Part shown: positions 41,972 to 52,773 of the stretch, in pieces
Layout: each line of letters begins with the position of its first letter
How positions within the stretch are numbered: the stretch's first letter is position 1
Source: Tetrahymena elliotti 4EA
Lineage: Eukaryota; Ciliophora; Oligohymenophorea; Hymenostomatida; Tetrahymenidae
Assembly: GCA_000231825.2 (NCBI GenBank)
Contig: JH720377.1
Coordinates: 224,762-288,761 of the forward strand
Direction: 5' to 3'
Length of the DNA stretch: 64,000 nt
Program-made: the position numbers and the translations under genes
The notes under the pieces: generated by a model
Database searches by the model: none
The model's input: only the letters and a program-made list of their open reading frames with translations
What the model was told of the DNA's origin: nothing

Positions 41972-42381
41972 TTTTAATCAGCTAATTTACCAAAATTCAA
42001 CTAGACGTAAATATCTATCTAAATTAATTAAAAATATATATATTATTAAGAAATTTTTGTGGTAGATTTTCAGTATTCTTTTTTTTTAAATGAGCTGCAT
42101 CTAAAATATTTTTTTAATTTCTAATAAATAAAAGAAAATTCATCTTTAAATTGAAAAATAGAATTTAAAATTAATTTTGAGGTTTTAAAAAATATTTTAA
42201 GAAAATCACTTATAATAAAAATTTGTTAATTTCTCTACCTATTCTAAAAGACAGAAATTATTAGTATGATTTATAATTTTTTTTGAAATAAAAAAAGGAA
42301 TCTAATCTCAATTGTCTTAATTACGAGACATTAGAAATTATTATAAGAATAAAAAAATAAGAAAAGAAAAAAAAAGTAAAT
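41972..42381. promoter_or_regulatory. divergent promoter region, CWC24 and TOP3B
   Basis: The 410 bp between two divergent start codons is A/T-rich. It must hold both 5' leaders and upstream regions and may work as a bidirectional promoter. No defined element can be named from sequence alone. Confidence 0.45.
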
Positions 42382-45096
42382 ATGAGTGGAAATAAAAATT
42401 AGGATTCTAATAATAATCCATATTCATCATGGCATACTTCAAACAAGTAAAAGTAGTTAAGAAATGAAGATGAAATATATAAATCACAATAAACTACTTT
42501 TTCAGATTAGAAGAACAAACAAAAAAAATCTCAGAATAATTATCAAAATGATTAAAGAAAAAGAAGAAGAAATAGGAGTACTTAGAATAAGAATGAGGTA
42601 GAATATTTTAGAAAGTATCCTATTTAATCTAATCCATAAGGTGTAAACTCTTAAATAAACTCAAATAAGAGTGAAAATTCTTAGTCATAGTATTCAAAAA
42701 ATAACTAAACATCATAAATTGAGGAGATAAAACCTAAATAAGAAAATCTACAAAAAAATGATAGATAAAATAATTCATAATAAGTTTAAGAAGAAAAAAG
42801 AAATACTGAACTAAATAATAACAAAAAGACAGTAAACTAAACAAATGGTGTTTTTAATGAATGGAAATCTGATCCAAACAAATGTATTGCTTCACAGTTC
42901 TATCAAAATGAAGATTCATATTATCATCAAACAACATAAATTTTTAAGGGTAAAAAACCTAATGTTTAGTAAGTACTATTGGTGGCAGAAAAACCTTCAA
43001 TAGCTAAAAAAATTGCATCTGCTTTATCAAATAAAACATCAAAAAGAGTTTAAAGTGTTGTTAAATTTCTACCAGTCTTTGAATATGAAGACATATTCAA
43101 AGGGAAAAAAACAATATTTAAGGTAACTAGTGTTGCTGGTCATGTCTATAAAATTGATTTTCCTAAAAAATTAAAAGATTGGAATCAGATAAATCCTTTA
43201 AAATTATTCGCAGAAAAGACTGTTATGAAACCAGAAAAACCTAACATTGTGAGACATTTAGAAAAAGTAGCAAAAAATTGTTCTTATTTACTTCTTTGGC
43301 TAGATAATGATAGAGAAGGAGAAAATATCAGCTTTTAAGTTAAATCTATTTGTGAAAAAGTTATGTGTTATGAGGGAGATAATGTAACATAAGTATTGAG
43401 ATCAAAATTTTCTTCTCTAACAAAGGCTGATATCTCGAAAGCATTCAAAGATACTACAGAACCCCCTGATGAAAATAAATCAAAATCAGTAGATGCTCGT
43501 AGAATTATTGATCTTAAAATTGGTGCAGCATTCACTAGGTATCAAACCCTTTTCTTTAGAGATAAGTATGTTGATCTAGATAAAAGAATTATCTCTTTTG
43601 GTCCTTGTTAAACTCCAACTTTAGGATTTTGTGTAGAAAGAGAAGATGAAATTAAGAATTTTATTCCTAAATTATAGTATAGAGTTAAGCTAATCATCAC
43701 CGATAGCACAAAGAAATCAGAGATTATTGCTTATTATGATTCTAAAGAAACATTTACTAAAAATTAAGCTGAAGAAGTTTTATTGTAAATCAAAACTTAA
43801 AAGTATGTATCAGTTACTTCTCTAAAAGGTGTAACAATAAGAAAATAAAGCCCAAAAGCATTAAATACAGTAGAAATGTTGAAATCTGCATCCACTTTGC
43901 TAAATATGAGTCCTGAAAATGCATTAAAAGCTGCTGAGAATTTGTACCTTAAAGGTTTTATTACATATCCTCGTACAGAGTCGACTGCTTATCCTAAATC
44001 TTTCAATTTCAATAAAGTTTTGAAAAGTTTAAATTAAGATAAAGAATATGGAAAATATGCTCAAAAGCTATATTAAAAATACAAAACACCAACAGAAGGA
44101 ATTGATGTGGGTGACCATCCTCCAATTACACCTACTTAAAATTACCCAAGACCTGAAAATAAAGATTTGATTACAAAAGAAGAAAGAAAGTTGTATGATT
44201 ATATTTCATAGCATTTTTTAGCATCCTTGAGTGATGATTACAAATACACATAATTAGGAATTAAATATAATATAAAAGAATATTAATTTATTTCAGAGGG
44301 TATTTAAGTGGAATAATTAGGATACACATAAATTATTGAAGAAACAAAGCAAGAATAAATAATTATTTTAAAAAATGTAGAAGAAGGAAGTAAATTGGAG
44401 ATTAAATCATCTTAGATTGAATAATACTATACCTCACCTCCTCATTATTTATCAGAATCAGAACTTGTTGATTTAATGGAAAAAAATTTTATAGGTACAG
44501 ATGCCTCTATAGCAACTCATATTTCAAATATAGTAAAAAGAAAATATGTTGAAATAGATGAAAAGAATAGAACCTTAATACCAACTTAACTAGGAAGATC
44601 ACTTATAGACGGCTATAAAAAAATAGATTAAGAGCTTGTTTAACCAAAAATTAGAGCTAGGATCGAAAATTTGACTAATTAAATATTAGAAGATAAAAAA
44701 GAATTTTCTGAAGTTATCAACGAATCTTTAAAAATATTTTAAGACAAATACATCAATTTTGTTTAAAATTTTTAAAATATGGATAATCTAGTAGGATTAT
44801 TTTCTAAGACCTATTAAGAAATACTTTCAACTGCTGAATCTCTAAGTAAGTGTGGTTTTTGTAACTAAAAGATGAAATTAGTAACAGAACCTGGAAAACT
44901 GGTTTGTCAAAAATGTGATTTGAAACTATATTTACCAATTAATGGAAATTTTAAAGTCAATGAAGAAGTTTGTAAGGAAGACAAATTCTAAGTCATCTAA
45001 TTTATTCCATTAAATTCTGAAGAAAAAGAATTTGTATTCTGTCCTAAATGTTACTCTGATTAATATTACAGTAAACAAAAGAGGTAATTATCTTGA
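42382..45096 (+). CDS. TOP3B: DNA topoisomerase III beta
   Basis: This type IA topoisomerase passes one strand through a transient 5'-phosphotyrosyl break; the beta form also acts on RNA in animals. A single exon gives 904 residues. After a Gln/Asn-rich N-terminal extension of about 195 residues come the TOPRIM motifs, VLLVAEKPSIAKKIA with E203 and LWLDNDREGE with D308, D310 and E312. Next are SFGPCQTPTLGFCV, the wording typical of the beta class, and the active site ITYPRTES with Y529. The C-terminus carries Cys-pair zinc-ribbon modules starting C824-x2-C827 (CGFCNQKM, CQKC, CPKC). The RGG box that the animal enzyme uses for RNA binding is not visible. TOP3 alpha is the alternative and is less likely. 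It is divergent from CWC24. Confidence 0.95.
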
Positions 45097-45929
45097 AGTA
45101 AGTAAGTAGAATTTCTTTTAAAATTATTCAAATTTATATTTTTATATTTGATTGAAATTAAAATAAATTTTTAATGAGGAGAAATTGAATATCAAACTTA
45201 GAAAATAGCAGATTAATGAAATTTACATTTAAATTCAGCAAATTTTCTTTATTGGTAAGTACACATTTAAAATTTATTAAAAATAAGTAATTAATATTTA
45301 CAGTTGTTTCAATATTCTTTATTTAATTTTTGTAAATTTTAATTTATCTAAATAATCATAGATATGATATTTTTATTTTTATATTACTTTATTTTTTTAA
45401 TAAATACAACTGATACAAATATCTAATTAAATATCATTTCTTCTTTATTTCTTTTTTTTGAAAATGATAATTTTTTGATAAAAGATTCAAAAATTTTTTG
45501 AATGGTTTTTCATTAAGTGAATTGACAATATTATGACTAAGGGAGTTGAAGATTATAAATTAAAATTTATTTAGCTATGATTTCTATGATCATCAGATTA
45601 ATAATTTTTGTTAGAATTCAAAAATTTTCAGTTTTTAAAATTACTTGTAAAAGAAAAAAAGAAAAATCATAAACTAAATAATAATTATTATTATCAATAT
45701 AATGACTTTAAGAGACGCAATTTCTTTTATATTTGAAATGATTATATCAGTAATTTGTTGATTATTATTTATCAATTTTTGATTTTAAAAATTAATTAAT
45801 TATCAAAAAATAAAGTTAAGCTTCACTTTCTTTTCCTAAACAAGTAGAATTCTAATAAATATATGCTTCTAAATAAGTAAATCTTTTCTAAAATAAACAT
45901 CGTAAGAAAATTTTCCATTTTTAACTTTT
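45097..45929. other. spacer between tandem genes, nothing seen
   Basis: This A/T-rich spacer lies after TOP3B. No exon-like frame or RNA gene is supported. Confidence 0.5.
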
Positions 45930-46325
45930 ATGCATAATAATCATTCCTAAAACTTAATGAAGTAATTTAAAATTCCATTTTTTTTAAAGAAAAGTTATAG
46001 TGAGATTGATTACATTTCAAGAGAATATAAAAAGTTTATGAAAAAGTGCTACTAAGACCATAAACTTAAGGATAAAAAGCTCAAGGCTAAAAAAGGCCTC
46101 CTCAAATAATTAAAATGCAGAAAAAGTGATCACAGAAATTCTAAATATACTTATATCACTGTGCCTCATATGCAAAAATGTGGGCTCTGTCTTAAGAAGT
46201 TCAAAGAGCTGATAGCTTCAATCAGAAAATATAAGAAGCTTGCTTTCTCTTTTATTTCAATAAAAAAGAAGTTTTCACTAAGACTTGAAAAGTATTTAGA
46301 GATTCTTCAATTACTAAAGCATTGA
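45930..46325 (+). CDS. small basic Cys/His-containing protein
   Basis: An open frame of 131 codons from ATG to TGA encodes a very basic protein (Lys in about a quarter of positions) with four cysteines. It includes CRKSDH and, further on, HMQKCGLCLKKF, which could form one zinc site (C-x4-H...H-x3-C-x2-C). Composition is clearly less AT-rich than the flanks from about 45,990 to 46,430, supporting a real gene. It contains only a few reassigned Gln codons. The same frame stays open for 16 codons after the TGA (ADSTTRKYEDHLKF...), then meets another TGA. The true end might therefore differ if an intron removes the first stop. No family recognised. Nucleic-acid binding is possible from charge alone. 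Confidence 0.5.
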
Positions 46326-47073
46326 GCTGATTCCACAACCAGAAAATATGAAGATCACCTCAAATTCTAAAAATGAAGCAAGCAAGTAAGTTAGAGTAGA
46401 GGTGTAAAAAGAAAAATGAAGAAACGTTGAGCTAATTAATAAACTAAATAATTTTTATAAAAAAACTACTATTATATAATCATACTAAGTTTACTTTTAT
46501 TCGGCAATTGTATATAGTAATATTAATTAACCAAAATTATTTTATAAAATGCTTTAATAGTTTTTTGTTTTCTTCTTTTTGCTTGTTGATTGATTAATCT
46601 TAATTTTATTTATTGAAGATCAACCAATAATTAATTAATCATTTGTAGATATTTCAAAAGAAATCATAAGAATTGAAATTTCATCAAATTTTTCTAAACA
46701 ATTTGAATTTTTTAATATTTTTGATAAACACACATAATAATTGATGTGTTTATTTCTTTATCGTTTCATATTTACATCAAAATCTTATTATTAATAATAA
46801 TTAATTTCTAAATAAAAATTTTATTTTGTTAAAAATGTTTAAAATTTTGATTCTTCCAAAAATCAAACAAACTTTAATTGATTCAATTAAAAAAATGATT
46901 TTTACCAAAGAAATATTTTTCTAATTTAATAAGAATAAAAAATATATGAAAGATTAGTTTCAAGAATAAATTTTGTTAAATTAGATGAATTATTTGAGAA
47001 TATATTAATTTTAAAGAAATAAATAAACATTTGTGAGCACAAATAAGAAAAATGTATAAAAAAAATAAGATAA
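46326..47073. other. convergent spacer
   Basis: The first 110 bp or so keep the higher GC of the preceding ORF. The rest is A/T-rich with no coding or RNA signal. Confidence 0.45.
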
Positions 47074-48349
47074 TCAATAATTGTATTTAGGCTATTTCTG
47101 ATTTTTAGCTTCTTCTTTTACTTTTTCTAGGACATTTCTAAAGTATTTTAATTATTAACTTACAAATTTTAGCTTTGCAACAGCTATTTTAGCTAATTAG
47201 AATAAAAGAAATAAATAGACATTTAAATAAAAAAAGTTTACTTCTTTAGTTATAATCATCTTACTCTTTTTCTTCTTACTCTTCTTACTATTTCTTATTT
47301 TCTTTTTTATTTTTATTTTCTTGCTCTTACTTTTTCTTTTCATTTTCATTCTAGTCCTGGATAAAGTCCAAATATTCTTATCTTGTTTTCTTTTTATCAT
47401 CTCTACTACGTTCATATAAGTTATCTATAGCCATCAGAATTCTGCCTAAAGTCAAGTTTGTTTTTGATGCCTCACTGCTACTTGATTCTACAATGCTTTA
47501 TATTTGGTTTCTCTCGAATATCCTATCCTATACTCGGTTTATATAAATAGCTATAAATTTAACTAATTTATATTATAAATTTATTAATTTTTTACTTCGA
47601 GCTTTTTTGTCAAATCCTTTATATCATTATTCAGTTGTAAAATTTCTTGATTCTACTCTTTTTCAAATTAATTGGATTCATATTTTATTTTTTCATATTC
47701 CTTTTCCATTTATTTGTGTTTTCTATTGAGCTCTTCATAACTTGAAGTAAGTTTATTGTATTGTGTCAAAATTTATTAAACATCTTGATATTAATCTTCA
47801 GATTTAATTACATTATCTAAATACTCCTCATACTTTTTTAAAGTGCCTAATTTTTTATCAAACTTTTCAGATAATCTCTATAACTCTTCACATTCTTGTT
47901 TTAGCATTTAAATTTCTTTTTCTTTTTGTTGTCTTGCTTTTTTTTCATCTGATAATCTCTTTTCAGCTCTATTTTTTTTAGCTTCATTCTCTTGAAGAAA
48001 CTTACAAAAATTAATTAAATCAGCTTATACTGCCATATCTCTTTCTCTAATACTTTCTTCTTAACGCTTGAAGATTTCTTCTTTCCTTTAATAAGATAAG
48101 TAAAATTTAATTTTAAAAGAATGGTAACCAATATAAAACCATTTTTTTTCATTAAATTGCGTGAAATAGTAAAATATAAAATTATATATTGATAACTAAA
48201 TATTACTTTTTAAATTCTTCCTTTTAGCTTTCAAATGCTTCATTAACTTCATACATTTTACGTCTCTTTTCTAAAAGCTTAGTAGCAGGAGAGACTGTAT
48301 CAAATTAAATATGGCTTGGAAGCTTATTAGATTTTATTTTGTTAATCAT
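47074..48349 (-). CDS. CCDC42/CFAP73-type axonemal coiled-coil protein
   Basis: About four exons encode roughly 340 residues. The opening matches the CCDC42/CFAP73 family closely: SPATKLLEKRRKMYEVNEAF, followed by ESQKEEFKKKEEIFKRQEE and INFCKFLQENEAKKNRAEKR. In the family this reads LLEKRREM.EV..AL..QKEEF... and ..FDKFLKENDAKR.RA. The later helices YEEYLDNVIKSEDQYQDV and LTQYNKLTSSYEEL also fit. CFAP73 is a subunit of the modifier-of-inner-arms complex that regulates inner dynein arm I1 in cilia; CCDC42 paralogues act in sperm tail and head-tail coupling. A Gln/Glu/Lys-rich insertion near the C-terminus is unusual. I cannot decide between CCDC42 and CFAP73. It is convergent with the small basic gene and divergent from the GAF gene. 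Confidence 0.85.
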
Positions 48350-49014
48350 TTTTAAGTTGTATTTTCAAATTTGTGCTAATATTATAAAGGCTTATTATAA
48401 TTTTGCTTTTGGTAATGCTATCTAAGATTGAATAAAGTTTAATATGTTATTAATTAATATTAATCAATCAATTATTTCTATTCAAAAGATGTCTTTTACT
48501 AAAAACTTTAAGTTAGATAAATTTCTAAAAAATATAACAATAAGGTTAGTATTTCACATATAAAAAACATTTTTTAACCAAATCACAAATTATTATGTGA
48601 TCATATAATATCACATAAATTCTTTCTCTGCTTTCTTTCCAATTTTTTTTCAAACATTTTAATAATTTTATTTTTTAAATAAAATATTTTTTTATTTAAT
48701 ATTGATGAAAAAAATGGCATTAATTTGATATTAGAAAATTTTAAATTATAGAAATTTTTCAAAAAAAGTTGTATTTAAAATAGCATAATATTTATTATAC
48801 TGGATTAGGTAAATATTGGAAATTTAATTGAGAACCTAAATCGAATCATTGAAAAAGTTTTTCTAATTTTTTACTGATTAGCTAATTAAACAACACACTA
48901 AATTATTTTTATAAAAAGATTTAGCAGCAATAATCAACTTGCATTAATTACTATTCAAGTAAATAAAAATTCAGTGATTTTTAGAATTAATAATATTGGA
49001 TGCTTTAAACTAAA
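48350..49014. promoter_or_regulatory. divergent intergenic region
   Basis: This A/T-rich spacer lies between divergent genes and holds both upstream regions. No other feature was seen. Confidence 0.4.
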
Positions 49015-51749
49015 ATGGATGCAAATGCTTTAAATTCCTATCTAAATCCTATTAAAGATGAATAAATTATTAGTAGAAATAAGTTGCAACCTTTTCATTA
49101 AAGAAATAAATCTAGCTCTATGACTTAGTAGAAATTTTCTCTACAAAACAAAAACCTTAATTTATTAAACTCTATGAATAATGATTTCAGCTTACCAAAT
49201 ACTTATAGAGAATCTACAACCAACAAAGCTGCTTCTACTAAAAATGGCTTATCTAAAAATAGTCATTAAAAGCATTAATCATTTCATTAATTTTAACAAA
49301 TTAATACAAATACAAATAATAGTTAAAATTAAAACAGCTAAGTAGTATCTCCAACAAATCAAGAGATAAAAAGCTAGCTAAATGGATAAAAGTCATCTTA
49401 TCTTTAATAAGCTTTATTTTTTAATTTTCCTAATAATAACAATCAATTACTCAGTGCTTCATTTATGCAAAATAATTCAGATGAACTGTAGTAATTAAAG
49501 CTATCTCTTCAAATGCTTATATAAAGAGAAGAAGAAGTTTGTCGCGGACTTATTTAAAGAAGTAATAAGCTTAATGAAATATTTTCTCTATTTGGTACAC
49601 CTGAAAATTTTCATTTTTCAAATGAAAATGATTTTACAAAATTTCATCAAGCTGTTTAGGATTTATCATAAACGCTTATTAGTGCAGCTAAAAACGAAAT
49701 TGAATTGGGATCTAAATGTAGAGAGATAGAAAGATTGAATTTAGAAAACAAAATGTTAAGTCGTAAAATGAGTACTCTAAAAGAAAAGTGTTTAGAATAA
49801 CAAAAAGTGAATGAATTACTTTCTTAAAGGAATAAACATCTAACAGAAGAGAATAATAAATTTTTAATTCTATTGAATACCGAAAAGAAAGATAACAGAA
49901 TGAATACTAAAAAGGTATCTGCTCTAGAAAAGCGAGTTGAGTTTATCCTTGAGAATGAAGTTAATATCACACTAAATCCAAATGATAAATTAAGATAAAG
50001 TTTAAATGAACTCTTAAGGGAAAATGAAGCTCTAAAAAGAGATCTTGCTCATAAAAACTAAGAAATAGAAAGAAATCTGGGAAATATTAAAAAACTCAAT
50101 GAAATGATCAACAGATTAAATTAAAAAATAGATAGCATGAAAAAAGATCCATCTAAATACTTTGATGGCTTAAACACTTAAATGTAAAGCACTTAAAAAC
50201 TAGATGGAAAATCAAACAATCAGTAAGGAGAGTCTTCCTATTAATCTTAGAATACTAAGCTTATAAAAAATGATGATATAGATTTATTCTCTAATTTTGT
50301 TATTCCATAAAATGTTGGTTTTAGAATTGTTTCTCTCAAATCAGACCATTAAAATTTAATTCATGATCTAATTGAAATAGGTATTAATTGCTGATTTTTA
50401 TAACAATATCAATCTTTAAATTTAAACAATTAGGTAGTGCCAACTTCACCAGATAAATCATGTCAACAAACAACTAAGGCTAACAAAGAGATGTAAAAAA
50501 TAAATAAATTTATTTATGAGTTACTTATTTTAATACATTTTTATAGGTATTTAATCTCATAGCTAGCTAATTCTTATCTTTTAAGGATTTAAGTGAAAAA
50601 CTTAATTAGCTGCTTAATGACTTGTAAATTTTCTTTTTCTAAGATCAGTAAGATCCTAAAGAATCTATTAGCAAATTAAATCTATCTCTGGCTCATATAT
50701 TTAATGCCAAATCAGCTCACATTTGGTTGATTTAATGCTAGCAAGGAGTAAGATTTCAATTCAATTTCAATAAAATATATATAAATGTTAAAATTAGATT
50801 TTAACAACTTACGAAAACAATAGAGAGAAAAAAAGTTTGATATCAAAAGGATTGCTTAGTGAGTCTTTCTTTGGGAAAAAACCTATAAATAGTAAGAATG
50901 CAAGAAACAAACCTCTTTACTATCAAATTTGTGAAGACAAAGAACTTTCTATTGTTGTTGATACTTGCTTGATTATTCCTATTACAGATTTATAAACAAA
51001 TCAAGTAGCTATTTTATAACATTTATTAATTTTATGAGTAATTTTATTTATTTAAAAAAAAGATAAAGATAATGATAGAAGTAAGCAATTCTAAAAATGA
51101 AATATTTTCCTTTGATGAAGAATATTTGAGTATCATTTTGGGATAATTTTTGAATAAAATTGTAACTATGTAAGAAGTTTGTAAATAGTAGGATACAATA
51201 ATTAAGTTTAATCAATAGCTTGTGGATACAATTGATCACTTTATGTATGCAGAAAATAAATTTGATCTTTCTTAAAGGATTCAAAAGTCATTTGCTATTT
51301 GTTTTGGAATAACTAATTTTATATTCTATTATGTTGAAGATAATAATTTAGTTAAATATGAGTCTCCAAACCATAAATCAGAGTACTCTATGAAATATGG
51401 ATTAGCTGGATAAGCAGCTTTGGATTAAAAACCATATATAATTAGTGATGCAAAGCTATCTTCATATTACAATAGATTAGTAGATTTATAATCTATTCTC
51501 CCTATTTTTGCAATACCATTGCTAGATAAAGAAAATATTAAAAGTTCACCAGAAGAAAATCCTTTGTCGGCTTGCTTAGGAGTAATTCAAATAGCTCTTA
51601 AGTAAAAATATAAATCTACTTAAAAGGATGTATTAATTGATGCTTCAGAAGGATACTTTGGTTTAGAAGAAACTATGTCTATAAAAATACAGTAATTTTG
51701 CTAATTGCTAGTTCATTCAATAAAATAAATCAACAAAAAGCATCCTTGA
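49015..51749 (+). CDS. coiled-coil plus tandem GAF-domain protein
   Basis: A long first exon (49015 to about 50370) and several shorter ones encode about 790 residues. The N-terminal 170 residues are Asn/Ser/Gln-rich, then coiled coil (CREIERLNLENKMLSRKM, LNELLRENEALKRDLA). Two GAF-like regions follow: one with SLAHIFNAKSAHIWLIQC and, after a helical linker, one with FAICFGITNFIFYYVEDN, GLAGQAALDQKPYIISDA and LPIFAIPLLDKEN. GAF domains bind cyclic nucleotides or other small ligands and mediate dimerisation. No phosphodiesterase, cyclase or kinase domain follows; the protein ends soon after the second GAF, so it may regulate a partner. The ligand is unknown. Inner splice sites after 50370 are approximate. 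Confidence 0.72.
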
Positions 51750-52075
51750 AAAATCATTTTTAATTTACAAACTAACCTGATCATTTATTTATTTATAATT
51801 TTTAAATATTTTTTAATTAAAATATTTATTGTTTATTTATTTCTTTAAACATAATTGTAATTCAACATTAATCAAAATAAATTGTTCTGTGATTTCTATT
51901 CAGCTCAGTATGATTTATCGGTTATTGAGTATTATTCACTCAGACTTTTGTCAAATCATTTATTTTTTTTAATTATTATTAATATATCTAAAAAAATAAT
52001 AATTAATTAGTTATTTTAATAATAAATATTGTTCTAATTAGAAAGGATAAAAAGTGATAAATATTAATACCAGAA
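51750..52075. other. short AT-rich spacer, nothing seen
   Basis: This spacer between tandem genes is almost pure A/T, with no feature visible. Confidence 0.5.
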
Positions 52076-52450
52076 ATGAAATTTAGAAATATTCTTTAAC
52101 TTTTGATTATCTCTATCATATTGTAAGGATGTGTAGCATATAAAAGAAAGTAATTCGATGCTTGTTTAAAAAATAAATGTGAAGTTTAATAGAAATTTTG
52201 TTAGTTGGATTTTGAATGCTCTGATTATTAATTAGATTATCTTAATTGTATAGGATCTAAATCTATATGTAAAGGAGACTTTTCTGATGATAGGTTCTCT
52301 TCAGCTATTTTAAATTGTATGAAATAATGTAATATAGTTTCAAACAATAAAAACTGGATCAATCTTTCAAATTGTTATTACAGTTGCTTTGCTTTTAAGT
52401 TGAACATTTTTATTGGAAATTTGCTTATTTTATTTTTTGCCTTAATGTGA
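52076..52450 (+). CDS. small secreted or GPI-type cysteine-rich protein
   Basis: One exon encodes 124 residues. An N-terminal signal peptide is visible (basic KFRN then hydrophobic ILQLLIISIILQGCVA). The mature part has eleven or so cysteines in a patterned array (CLKNKC, C-x5-C, C-x6-C, CMKQC, CYYSC), suggesting a disulfide-bonded extracellular domain. It ends with a hydrophobic stretch (LNIFIGNLLILFFALM) directly before TGA, as seen in GPI-anchored surface proteins or a single C-terminal membrane helix. Eight or more Gln codons are TAA/TAG. It resembles the many small ciliate Cys-rich surface or secretory proteins, but no family is recognised. It converges with the large minus-strand gene. 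Confidence 0.78.
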
Positions 52451-52773
52451 TATTATGTATTAATTTACTGAATCAAAAAAATCAATCAATCTATTTATTT
52501 ACCTCTCTGTATTGCATATTGATTTCTATCAAAAAGTTTCATCAATAAATTTAATTATTATAATAGAAATATACTTTTATTAAATAAAAATTATTTAAAT
52601 TAAGTAAAAAATAAGACAATCATTAACTTATAAAAGTATACAATATTAGTTGTAAGCTTTTTTAGTTAAACATTTTTCTATTTTTTTGTTTTTTTGATAA
52701 TAACTTGTTTGTTCATACAAATATAAATAGTTATTTTTTAATTAAATATATTAATTTTAAGGTAGGTTATTCA
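52451..52773. other. convergent spacer, nothing seen
   Basis: This A/T-rich spacer lies between the 3' ends of convergent genes. No feature is visible. Confidence 0.5.

Noticed and set aside
43396..43611. Separate 71-residue protein starting MRSKFSSLTK
   Set aside because: It is an internal segment of TOP3B, bounded only by reassigned Gln codons.
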